From positions 1 through 50,999 of the forward strand of contig CACOGI010000006.1 in the NCBI GenBank assembly GCA_902626725.1: a stretch of 50,999 bases of DNA, written 5' to 3'. The notes beneath the pieces were generated by a model. The model was not told the DNA's origin. It saw nothing but the letters and a program-made list of their open reading frames with translations, and searched no databases. The position numbers were made by a program, and so were the translations under genes. This DNA comes from an uncultured Pelagibacteraceae bacterium (GTDB lineage Bacteria > Pseudomonadota > Alphaproteobacteria > Pelagibacterales > Pelagibacteraceae). How positions within the stretch are numbered: the first letter of the stretch is position 1; each line of letters starts with the position of its first letter. Shown here one piece after another: positions 43,684 to 50,999 of the stretch.

Positions 43684-43745
43684 AAAAATTCAATTATATC
43701 AAAAAAGTATGAATTTAAATTTAAAATTATGCTAAAGATGAACAA

Positions 43746-44165
43746 ATGAGTAAAAATTATTGGTTAATGAAATCTGAACCAGATGTCTGGTCCATCGATC
43801 AGCAAATCAAGGCTGGCAAGAAAGGAGCTGCTTGGGATGGAGTAAGAAATTACCAGGCTGCTAACAATCTCAAAAATATGAAAAAAGGTGATCTATGTTT
43901 TTTTTATCATTCCAACATTGGAAAAGAAATTGTCGGTATAGTTGAAGTTATCGAGGAAGCTTATATAGATAAAACTGACAAAAATCGTAAATTTGTTGCT
44001 GTAACCGTAAAATTCAAGGAAAAATTAAAAAAACCAGTAACCCTTGATGAAATTAAGAAAAATAAGGATTTAAGCCATTTATCACTTATTAAACAAAGTA
44101 GATTATCAGTGATGAAAATTGACTCTAAAAGCTGGAAAATTTTGAATAAGATGAGTAACATTTAG
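43746..44165 (+). CDS. EVE-domain (modified-base reader) protein
   Basis: A 139-residue protein that is a single EVE/PUA-like domain: NYWLMKSEPDVWSIDQQI, AAWDGVRNYQAANNLKNM, DLCFFYHSNIGKEIVGIVEV, and LSLIKQSRLSVMKI. EVE domains bind modified bases in DNA or RNA, and in some bacteria are parts of restriction systems that recognise modification. The neighbours are a DNA methyltransferase (62 bases away, divergent) and an HNH nuclease, but free-standing EVE genes near housekeeping genes are also common. The acs gene starts three bases later. Confidence 0.88.
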   Translation: MSKNYWLMKSEPDVWSIDQQIKAGKKGAAWDGVRNYQAANNLKNMKKGDLCFFYHSNIGKEIVGIVEVIEEAYIDKTDKNRKFVAVTVKFKEKLKKPVTLDEIKKNKDLSHLSLIKQSRLSVMKIDSKSWKILNKMSNI

Positions 44166-44168
44166 TTT

Positions 44169-46265
44169 ATGCCAAAAAAAAAGAAATCAAAATCTAAAAA
44201 ACGAAAAAAGAATAAATCAAAAAAGAAAAAAAAGACTAAAATCAAAAAGAGAAAAAAAATTAAGATAAATAAACCAAGAAAAAAGAAAAAATCTAAAATT
44301 AAAAACGACTCAAATAAAAATCAGGGTGATCAAGAACTGATTATTAAGACAAGACCTGAGTGGGTGAAAAGCAGTTTAGCAAACAAGTCACAATATGCAA
44401 AAAAATATTCAGAATCTATAAAAAATAATAACGAATTTTGGAAAAAAGAGGGAAAAAGAATAAATTGGATCAAGCCCTATAAGAAAATTAAGGATGTTAA
44501 ATACAGCAAAACAGATGTTAAAATAAAATGGTTTGAAGACGGCACATTAAATGCCTCTGCCAACTGTATTGATCGTCATCTAGAAGATAAAAAAGACAAA
44601 ACAGCAATTATATGGGTAGGAGATGATCCAAAAGATACTCAAAAAATAACATATAAACAGCTTCATCAAAAAGTTTGTAAAGCGGCTAATGGTCTAAAAA
44701 AATTAGGTATCCAAAAAGGAGATAGAGTTACAATTTATTTAACCATGATTCCAGAGTTAGCAGTTTTAATGTTGGCTTGTGCAAGAATTGGAGCAGTTCA
44801 CTCTATTATATTTGGAGGTTTTTCTGCGGACTCGATAGCTGGAAGAATAAATGATTGTGAGTCAGAATATATTATTACTGCAGATGAGGGGGTTAGGGGA
44901 GGAAAAACAATTCCTTTAAAAGAAATTACCGACGAAGCATTATTGAGTTGTCCTAATGTTAAAAAATGTATTGTAGTTAAAAGAACCGGCAATCCAATTA
45001 ATTGGAATAATGATAGGGATGTTTGGTATGACAATTTAATCAAAGATGTTTCAAATAATTGTGATCCAGAAGAAATGGGAGCTGAAGATCCTTTATTCAT
45101 TCTTTATACATCTGGCTCTACAGGCAAACCTAAAGGTGTGTTACACACCACAGGTGGTTACATGGTTTATGCCTCTATGACTCATCAATATATTTTTAAT
45201 TATAAGCCAAAAGATATTTATTGGTGTACCGCTGATATAGGATGGGTCACAGGACATAGTTATATAATTTATGGTCCATTAGCAAATGGAGCCACTACTA
45301 TAATGTTTGAGGGTATACCCACATATCCTGATAGTTCGCGATGGTGGCAAATTATCGATAAATATAAAGTTAATATTTTTTATACTGCACCAACTGCAAT
45401 TAGAGCTCTTATGAGGGAAGGTGAAAAACCAGTAAAAAAAACATCAAGAAAATCTCTAAAATTATTAGGAACTGTGGGTGAACCAATAAATCCAGAGGCT
45501 TGGATGTGGTACTATAATATTGTTGGCAATTCAAAATGCCCTATTGTTGATACCTGGTGGCAAACAGAGACTGGTGGTATTATGATTGCTCCTCAAACAG
45601 GGGCTATTAATTTAAAGCCTGGTTCTGCAACAAAACCATTTTACGGGATTAAACCTGTTTTGGTGGATAAAGATGGGAATGAAATAAGAGGTGCTGGTGA
45701 AGGAAGACTTTGTATATCTCAGTCGTGGCCAGGACAGATGAGAACTGTTTACGGAGATCATCAGAGATTTATAGATACGTATTTTTCACAATTTGATGGT
45801 AAATATTTTACTGGTGATGGATGCAAAAGGGATAAGGATGGATATTATTGGATTACGGGAAGAGTAGATGATGTAATAATAGTTTCAGGTCATAACTTAG
45901 GAACAGCTGAGATCGAAAGTGCATTTGTAGCTCATCCTAAAGTAGCAGAAGCAGCAGTGGTTGGATATCCACACGATATTAAAGGTAATGGTTTATATTG
46001 CTATGTGACATTAAATGCTGGAGAACAAGAAAATGGAGAACTTGAAAGAGATCTAAAGCTATGGGTAAGAAAACAAATTGGACCCTTAGCTACTCCTGAT
46101 ATTATTCATTTTTCCCCAGGTTTACCCAAAACAAGATCAGGAAAAATTATGAGGAGAATTCTACGAAAAATTGCTGCTAATGAACAAGATCAACTTGGAG
46201 ATACTACAACTCTTGCCGATCCTTCAGTAGTTGATAGCTTAATTGAAAATAGAAAAAATATTTAA
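44169..46265 (+). CDS. acs: Acetyl-CoA synthetase with lysine-rich N-terminal tail
   Basis: AMP-forming acetate:CoA ligase. The 698-residue protein has the usual Acs body from about residue 55: the ATP motif [66 protein letters not shown] and the acetylation-site lysine in [15 protein letters not shown]. Before it are about 50 residues made almost only of Lys, Arg and Ser (starting [17 protein letters not shown]). No other Met lies in this stretch before the catalytic body, so the ATG at 44169 is the likely start, three bases after the EVE gene. Acetate import by the downstream symporter would feed it. Confidence 0.93.
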   Translation: MPKKKKSKSKKRKKNKSKKKKKTKIKKRKKIKINKPRKKKKSKIKNDSNKNQGDQELIIKTRPEWVKSSLANKSQYAKKYSESIKNNNEFWKKEGKRINWIKPYKKIKDVKYSKTDVKIKWFEDGTLNASANCIDRHLEDKKDKTAIIWVGDDPKDTQKITYKQLHQKVCKAANGLKKLGIQKGDRVTIYLTMIPELAVLMLACARIGAVHSIIFGGFSADSIAGRINDCESEYIITADEGVRGGKTIPLKEITDEALLSCPNVKKCIVVKRTGNPINWNNDRDVWYDNLIKDVSNNCDPEEMGAEDPLFILYTSGSTGKPKGVLHTTGGYMVYASMTHQYIFNYKPKDIYWCTADIGWVTGHSYIIYGPLANGATTIMFEGIPTYPDSSRWWQIIDKYKVNIFYTAPTAIRALMREGEKPVKKTSRKSLKLLGTVGEPINPEAWMWYYNIVGNSKCPIVDTWWQTETGGIMIAPQTGAINLKPGSATKPFYGIKPVLVDKDGNEIRGAGEGRLCISQSWPGQMRTVYGDHQRFIDTYFSQFDGKYFTGDGCKRDKDGYYWITGRVDDVIIVSGHNLGTAEIESAFVAHPKVAEAAVVGYPHDIKGNGLYCYVTLNAGEQENGELERDLKLWVRKQIGPLATPDIIHFSPGLPKTRSGKIMRRILRKIAANEQDQLGDTTTLADPSVVDSLIENRKNI

Positions 46266-46885
46266 AAACAAACTCTCTCATTAAATTCTTTTTTTACGAT
46301 ATCCCATTTTAGAATAACTGAATTTAAAACTATTTTTCTATCCAATTCTTTTAACTCTTCTGCGATAGGTGCCCATTTATATAGTGATAACGCACTAGGA
46401 TTAAATGGTAGGTCACGATAATAAGTATCCCAATTTATGTTATCAAACCTTTCCTTAAAACTTTGTTTAGCCTCTTCAATTATATTAATTGGCATTTTGT
46501 TTGTGGTTTCATCATCCAATATGTTAAGAAAAATTTCTTTAGCCTTTTCTGTTTTTTCATAATTAAAATTTGCCCTTAAATGAGAGAAAGTAAAAAATGT
46601 TAGATCTTGAAGAGCTACTGAATAAATATTCCATTTAGCTTGATTGACAGAACCCATAAATTCGTCATTTTCAAAATGAAGAACGTATCTAGTTCCCATT
46701 CTAGTTTTTAAGTAACCATAAAGTGTTACCTGAGTAACCCATGCTGATTTTGATTGTATGAATTGTTCCAACTCATCTAGATCCTTAATTTTCTTTTTAG
46801 GGATAAAAGCTTTAAATAGGGCAAAAAGATAGATCTTAAAGTCATTCCAAGATAGGTCTTTCCATGTTAATTTGTATTTTCCCAT
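46262..46885 (-). CDS. Conserved-looking protein of unknown function (207 aa)
   Basis: I do not recognise a family. It is soluble, about 207 residues, with alternating charged helices and a Trp-rich start ([21 protein letters not shown]), a [20 protein letters not shown] segment and a C-terminal [21 protein letters not shown]. It ends within acs (four bases overlapping) and lies between acs and the symporter genes on the opposite strand, so a link to acetate use is possible but unproven. Confidence 0.75.
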   Translation of the reverse strand: MGKYKLTWKDLSWNDFKIYLFALFKAFIPKKKIKDLDELEQFIQSKSAWVTQVTLYGYLKTRMGTRYVLHFENDEFMGSVNQAKWNIYSVALQDLTFFTFSHLRANFNYEKTEKAKEIFLNILDDETTNKMPINIIEEAKQSFKERFDNINWDTYYRDLPFNPSALSLYKWAPIAEELKELDRKIVLNSVILKWDIVKKEFNERVCF

Positions 46886-46997
46886 AAAAATGGCTATTTA
46901 TGACTTTTATACCCTAAAAATCCAGCTAATATGAACAATTTTAACACTTTAAATCTCTTTCATAATGGTTATGGTTTTGGCCAGTTATAACTAAAAA

Positions 46998-47005
46998 GAG
47001 AGAGG
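46998..47005 (+). promoter_or_regulatory. Shine-Dalgarno of the DUF4212 gene
   Basis: GAGAGAGG five bases before the ATG at 47011. It is a strong site for this genome and suggests high expression of the symporter pair. Confidence 0.65.
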
Positions 47006-47010
47006 TATAA

Positions 47011-47271
47011 ATGTCAAAACAAGAACAACACTGGGAAAAAACCAGAGGATTGCTTATGGTTACATTGGCAATTTGGTTTGTATTCTCAATTGGCATCTTT
47101 CTTTTCGGAGCCGAAATGAACGAAGTTGGAGGACCTTTTGGTTATCCTTTAACTTATTGGTTCACTTGTCAGGGTTCTCTTGGAATTTTCGTGATCTTAA
47201 TCTTTTGGTTCGCGAATAGACAAGAAAAAATTGATGAAGAGTTTGGCTTTTCAGAAAGAGGAGATGACTAA
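47011..47271 (+). CDS. DUF4212 sodium/substrate symporter small subunit
   Basis: An 86-residue protein with two helices (about 18-36 and 50-70). EKTRGLLMVTLAIWFVFSIG, GGPFGYPLTYWFTCQGSLG and the short acidic tail match DUF4212, the small partner of sodium:solute symporters of the VC_2705 subfamily. Its stop overlaps the symporter start (TAATG), the usual pairing. Confidence 0.92.
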   Translation: MSKQEQHWEKTRGLLMVTLAIWFVFSIGIFLFGAEMNEVGGPFGYPLTYWFTCQGSLGIFVILIFWFANRQEKIDEEFGFSERGDD

Positions 47272-49085
47272 TGATTAAAGGTAATTTTATAGACAATTTG
47301 CCTAAAGTTTATGGAATCTATACAGGTGGATTTTTAGCTTTCATAATCATTATGGCAATTTGCGAACAGATGGGTATGTCTGCAAAAGTAATTGGAATTT
47401 GTTTCGTTGCTTTTACAGTAGCCATCTACGCAATCATTGGTTGGCTATCACGTACAGCCCAAGCAGATGCGTATTATGTAGCAGGAAGACAAGTACCTAC
47501 CGTATTCAACGGAATGGCAACTGCAGCAGACTGGATGTCTGGTGCATCATTCGTTGCAATGGCAGGTGGTATTTACTTTAAAGGCTATGGATATATGGCA
47601 CTACTTGTTGGTTGGACTGGTGGTTATGTATTAGTTGCATCTTTGTTAGCACCTTACTTAAGAAAATTTGGCTGTTACACAGTCCCAGATTTTATTGGTA
47701 CAAGATATGGTGGTAATTTAGCTAGATTACTTGCAGTAATAGTCTTAACTGTTGCTTCATTTACTTATGTGACTGCACAAATTAATGCTACGGGTACAAT
47801 TGCTTCTGTTGCTCTAGATATTCCATTCCAATACGCCGTGTATGTTGGATTAGTAAGTATATTACTATGTTCTATGTTAGGTGGTATGAGAGGGGTAACA
47901 TGGACACAGGTTGCGCAATATATCGTACTAATTATAGCATACTTACTTCCAGTATTCTGGATCAGTAACAAAATGGGTGCGGGTTTCTTCCCACACTTTA
48001 TGTTAGCTGATGAAGTAGCTAGAATTGGTGAGTTGGAACAACAGTTTGGTTTTGTTGCAAATTCAAAAGAGAATCTTGCAATGGTACCGAAAGGTTTAGC
48101 TGGAATAACTAAAGCTCACTCTGCGGTAAACGCAACACCATGGGCATTTATTTCATTAGCACTAGCGATGATGATGGGAACAGCTTCATTGCCTCACGTG
48201 ATGATGAGATATTTCACTACTCCAAGTGTAAAAGCAGCTAGAAAATCAGTAGGTTGGTCATTATTCTTTATCTTCCTGCTTTATTCTTCTGCTCCAATGT
48301 TAGCGACGCTATCTAAATTGTCATTGATTGATCCGTCATTACCAACTGGTATTATCGGTAAATCAATTGCAGAAGTTCAATCGATAGATTGGTATCAAAA
48401 CTGGAACCAAGCAAACTTAATGTTTGTGAGCGACTTTAACGGAAATGGAACTCTTGAATTAAATGAGTTTTTCATGGGTGGTAAAGCCGTTGTGTTAGCA
48501 ACTCCAGAAATAGCTGGATTACCTTATGTAATCTCAGGTCTAGTTGCTGCTGGAGGTATGGCTGCTGCCATGTCAACAGCCGATGGTTTGATTCTAGCAA
48601 TTGCGAATGCTTTATCTCATGACTTGTACTACAAGATCATAGATCCTAAAGCAGAAACTGCAAAACGACTAGTTGTTGCAAGGGTATTACTTGTAGTAAT
48701 TGGTTTTGCTGGAGCAACTATTGCAGCGATGGAGATCCAAGGTATCTTAGGTTCAGTAATCTGGGCTTTTGACTTTGCGATGTCTGGATTATTCTTCCCA
48801 CTTGTACTTGGTGTATGGTGGAAGAGAGCTAACAGAGAAGGTGCTATAGCTGGTATGGCTTTAGGATTAATTTCTGGTGCTGGTTACCTAATTTGGGTAA
48901 GAAACGGCGGAAGTGGATTCTTAGGTATTACACAGTTAACGTTTGGTATCTTTGGTTCAGCTGTCAGCTTAGTATCTATGGTTGTTGTAAGTTTAATTAC
49001 TGCAGAACCTAATGCTGCTACACAAAGAATGGTTGATGAGGTTCGAGTACCTTCAGGTAAATCGATCCTTGGAAAACAACACTAA
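47271..49085 (+). CDS. Sodium:solute symporter (SSS), probable acetate uptake, with EF-hand loop
   Basis: A 604-residue SSS transporter with about fourteen helices. Family markers are YYVAGRQVPTVFNGMATAAD, WMSGASFVAMAGGIYF, TVPDFIGTRYGGNLARLL and GGMAAAMSTADGLILAIANA. A hydrophilic loop (about 380-402) contains DFNGNGTLELNE (residues 388-399), an EF-hand calcium-binding loop by its 1-3-5-6-12 pattern. Together with DUF4212 and the nearby acs this points to acetate or a related short monocarboxylate as substrate. GC-richer codons than its neighbours suggest strong expression. A terminator follows. Confidence 0.9.
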   Translation: MIKGNFIDNLPKVYGIYTGGFLAFIIIMAICEQMGMSAKVIGICFVAFTVAIYAIIGWLSRTAQADAYYVAGRQVPTVFNGMATAADWMSGASFVAMAGGIYFKGYGYMALLVGWTGGYVLVASLLAPYLRKFGCYTVPDFIGTRYGGNLARLLAVIVLTVASFTYVTAQINATGTIASVALDIPFQYAVYVGLVSILLCSMLGGMRGVTWTQVAQYIVLIIAYLLPVFWISNKMGAGFFPHFMLADEVARIGELEQQFGFVANSKENLAMVPKGLAGITKAHSAVNATPWAFISLALAMMMGTASLPHVMMRYFTTPSVKAARKSVGWSLFFIFLLYSSAPMLATLSKLSLIDPSLPTGIIGKSIAEVQSIDWYQNWNQANLMFVSDFNGNGTLELNEFFMGGKAVVLATPEIAGLPYVISGLVAAGGMAAAMSTADGLILAIANALSHDLYYKIIDPKAETAKRLVVARVLLVVIGFAGATIAAMEIQGILGSVIWAFDFAMSGLFFPLVLGVWWKRANREGAIAGMALGLISGAGYLIWVRNGGSGFLGITQLTFGIFGSAVSLVSMVVVSLITAEPNAATQRMVDEVRVPSGKSILGKQH

Positions 49086-49096
49086 ATAATCTTTTT

Positions 49097-49120
49097 AAGG
49101 GGCGAGTAATTTCGCCCCTT
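49097..49120 (+). terminator. Hairpin terminator after the symporter gene
   Basis: Perfect 9-bp stem AAGGGGCGA/TCGCCCCTT with a six-base loop (GTAATT), 11 bases after the stop. The following tract is TTTAAATTT, weaker than a full U-run, but the GC stem is unusual in this genome. Confidence 0.65.
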
Positions 49121-49153
49121 TAAATTTCATTCTTTTTTAACATGTATCTTTAA

Positions 49154-49510
49154 ATGTCGGCAAACTTTCACCCACTAGTCTATATAATTGATTACATCCT
49201 TGGGGTGATTATGTGGACTTTAATTGGAAGAGTAGCTATGAATATTTTTCAAAAAGAGGACTCTCAATTTTTTTTTATGAGAGTTTTTGTAAAATTTACC
49301 AACCCATTATTAAAAATATTTAAACCTTTAACTCCAACATTTATAATTCAACCCTTAGTCCCTCTTTACGTGGCATGGTTTTTTTTTATGATTAGATTTT
49401 ACTTAATGCCTTGGATTTTAGGATATTCAGTTATGGGAATGTTATCTTTTCCTTTAGAAAGTGAAATTTCGAGACAAATTTACCAATTTTTTAATTCAAT
49501 TAAATTTTAA
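49154..49510 (+). CDS. Membrane protein, YggT-like
   Basis: A 118-residue protein with two main helices (about 8-26 and 65-90). The layout, with a first helix, FVKFTNPLLKIFKPLTP in the loop and IQPLVPLYVAWFFFMIRF after it, resembles YggT proteins (TxPxL, KPxxP, then a second helix). The match is weaker than for the YggT gene at 35161. It lies 28 bases before rpe. Confidence 0.65.
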   Translation: MSANFHPLVYIIDYILGVIMWTLIGRVAMNIFQKEDSQFFFMRVFVKFTNPLLKIFKPLTPTFIIQPLVPLYVAWFFFMIRFYLMPWILGYSVMGMLSFPLESEISRQIYQFFNSIKF

Positions 49511-49538
49511 ATATTGATACTAGTAAATCTAGCTATCA

Positions 49539-50198
49539 ATGAAAAAAATACAAATATCACCATCAATTTTATCAGCTGATTTTAGTCAGTTGGCGAAAGA
49601 AATTAAAAAACTGGAGGAGGGCGGTGCCGACATGATACATGTGGATGTAATGGATGGTCATTTTGTGCCTAATTTAACCATAGGTCCACCTGTAATTAAA
49701 TCATTAAAAAAACATTCGTCTTTACCATTTGATGTTCATTTAATGATTTCTCCAGTCCATAAATATATTGAAGATTTTTCTGAAGCTGGAGCAGATATAA
49801 TTACTATCCACCCCGAAGCAACTGATGATATGAATAATTCTATATCTAAAATAAAAGGTTTAAATAAAAAAGTTGGTGTTTCACTAAATCCTGAAACCAA
49901 AGTAGAGGTTATTCTCCAACACTTAGATAAAATTGATTTAGTTCTGATTATGAGTGTTAATCCTGGATTTGGTGGACAAAAATTCATGCCAGAAGTTTTA
50001 ACAAAAGTAAGAGACTTAAAAAAATTAAAAATTGAAAAAAAATTAGATTTCGATATCGAAATAGATGGTGGTATAAATTTTGAAAATTCAAAACAAGCAA
50101 TTGAAGCAGGGGCAAATATTCTTGTTTCTGGAACTACGATATTTAAAAGTAATGATGGAGATATTAAAAAAAATATTGAATTATTAAGATCAAAGTAA
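49539..50198 (+). CDS. rpe: Ribulose-phosphate 3-epimerase
   Basis: TIM-barrel enzyme of the pentose phosphate pathway. The 219-residue protein has ISPSILSADFSQLAKEI at the start, MIHVDVMDGHFVPNLTIGP with the metal-binding His and catalytic Asp, DVHLMISPV, LVLIMSVNPGFGGQKFM, and IEIDGGINFENSK with the second catalytic Asp. All are intact. The next gene starts four bases after its stop. Confidence 0.97.
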   Translation: MKKIQISPSILSADFSQLAKEIKKLEEGGADMIHVDVMDGHFVPNLTIGPPVIKSLKKHSSLPFDVHLMISPVHKYIEDFSEAGADIITIHPEATDDMNNSISKIKGLNKKVGVSLNPETKVEVILQHLDKIDLVLIMSVNPGFGGQKFMPEVLTKVRDLKKLKIEKKLDFDIEIDGGINFENSKQAIEAGANILVSGTTIFKSNDGDIKKNIELLRSK

Positions 50199-50202
50199 TT
50201 TC

Positions 50203-50999
50203 ATGATTTTTATAAATCGATTTATTTTTGGTTTTTATAATCAATTAAGAAAATTTTATCTTAATTCAAAGATATATGATAAAAAAATCTCAAAAGTAAG
50301 TTATAGAAATTTAATATATAAACCAAGTCCACACTTACTTTCATCATTAATTAGATATAATAAAAAAAAAATTAAAATTGAGGACTTTTCATTGAATGAA
50401 ATTTGGAATAATCAAAATTTAAGTAAAAAAGAATTCAAAAATTTAAATAGTTTTTACTGGTTTTTTAGCCTAGATCTTAAATCATCAAAACAGACAGTGC
50501 AGTCCATAATATCTAATTGGATAAGTTATAATTATAAATATAATGATAATAGTTGGAATTTTGATTTGACTGCAAAAAGAATAATTTCTTGGCTATCAAA
50601 TCATAACTTAACATATGAAGAAAGTAATCCAAATTTTAAAAGAGATTTTAATAATATAATCCAAAAACAAACTAACCATCTAATTAATGAAATTAATAAA
50701 TCAACAACAATTGATGATAAATTAATTGGTTGTGCTTCTATTATTTTAGTTGGTCTTTGTTATCAAGATAATAAAAAGTATTTATCTTTTGGTGCTTCAC
50801 TTTTAAAAAAGATTTCAAAATTATCTTTGGATAATTTTGGATTTCCAAAATCAAGAAGTATAAAACAATTAATTTTTTATCTAAAATATTTTGTCTTAAT
50901 CAGAGAATGGTTTAAAGAGTCTCAGAATAATGTTCCTGAACATATCGATGAAACAATCTACTATCTTGGGCAAGGATATGCTTTTCTTTGCCAAAATAT
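50203..50999 (+). CDS. Heparinase II/III-like protein, N-terminal part (cut by window end)
   Basis: From the ATG at 50203 an uninterrupted frame runs to the last base (265 codons): MIFINRFIFGFYNQLRKFYL and later NSFYWFFSLDLKSS, SWNFDLTAKRIISWLSNH and KSRSIKQLIFYLKYFVLIREW. The W-x-F-D-L-x-A-x-R-I-x-x-W-L pattern is seen at the start of alphaproteobacterial heparinase II/III family proteins. The catalytic C-terminal half lies outside the window, so the enzymatic role cannot be judged. It is co-directional and nearly contiguous with rpe. Confidence 0.7.
   Translation, partial: MIFINRFIFGFYNQLRKFYLNSKIYDKKISKVSYRNLIYKPSPHLLSSLIRYNKKKIKIEDFSLNEIWNNQNLSKKEFKNLNSFYWFFSLDLKSSKQTVQSIISNWISYNYKYNDNSWNFDLTAKRIISWLSNHNLTYEESNPNFKRDFNNIIQKQTNHLINEINKSTTIDDKLIGCASIILVGLCYQDNKKYLSFGASLLKKISKLSLDNFGFPKSRSIKQLIFYLKYFVLIREWFKESQNNVPEHIDETIYYLGQGYAFLCQN

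Noticed and set aside
44169..44330. Separate small histone-like gene fused by error to acs
   Set aside because: The frame is continuous, no stop or second start separates it, and no other in-frame ATG precedes the Acs body.

Overview
The window is strongly AT-rich and almost fully coding. Gene gaps are usually under 60 bases and many stops and starts overlap. Together with alphaproteobacterial families (a DUF2794 protein, an IalB-like protein, ispZ, divergent tsaD/hemC, dapF-ftsY back to back with ffh-rpsP), this points to a streamlined marine alphaproteobacterium of the SAR11/Pelagibacterales type. That assignment is inference from gene content and composition. I saw no rRNA, tRNA, CRISPR array, transposase or prophage gene.

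Layout. Bases 1-3627 hold the targeting block: rpsP (cut by the left edge) and ffh on the minus strand, dapF and ftsY on the plus strand, with a structured leader in front of ffh. A long minus-strand run follows from 21790 back to 3620: hspQ, a cytochrome c maturation operon (ccmC-D-E-F-G-H), a PagL-like outer-membrane protein, then two tandem FMN 2-hydroxyacid oxidases, an aminotransferase, a GlcD-type FAD dehydrogenase, a D-2-hydroxyacid dehydrogenase, a TRAP transporter, an amidase, a 58-residue membrane protein, a DMT exporter, a lipid-anchored-type hydrolase and a secreted protein. The oxidase-to-TRAP section reads as a unit for taking up and oxidising small 2-hydroxy or 2-oxo acids.

Bases 21879-33804 are mainly plus-strand housekeeping and accessory genes: ispZ, a DUF2794 gene, an aldo/keto reductase, an ialB-like gene, argG, a psiE-like gene and a PQQ-type sugar dehydrogenase. 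They include a light-related island at 27251-31686: a photolyase FAD-domain protein with an apparently reversed domain order, a glutamine amidotransferase, a DUF2256 mini-protein, a PhrB-like photolyase that has lost most iron-sulfur ligands, and a short-chain dehydrogenase without its catalytic tyrosine. Bases 33801-38153 are a minus-strand run ending with hemC-hemD-mscS-yggT-folD, divergent from tsaD. A TPR-O-GlcNAc-transferase-like gene follows.

Bases 41378-44165 are the most island-like part: an HNH nuclease gene converging on a beta-class DNA methyltransferase gene (stop codons overlap), followed by an EVE-domain gene. I read the first two as a candidate restriction-modification pair. 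The right end is an acetate block (acs with an extreme lysine-rich N-terminal tail, a DUF4212/sodium symporter pair whose large subunit carries a textbook EF-hand loop), then a YggT-like gene, rpe and the start of a heparinase-like gene cut by the right edge.
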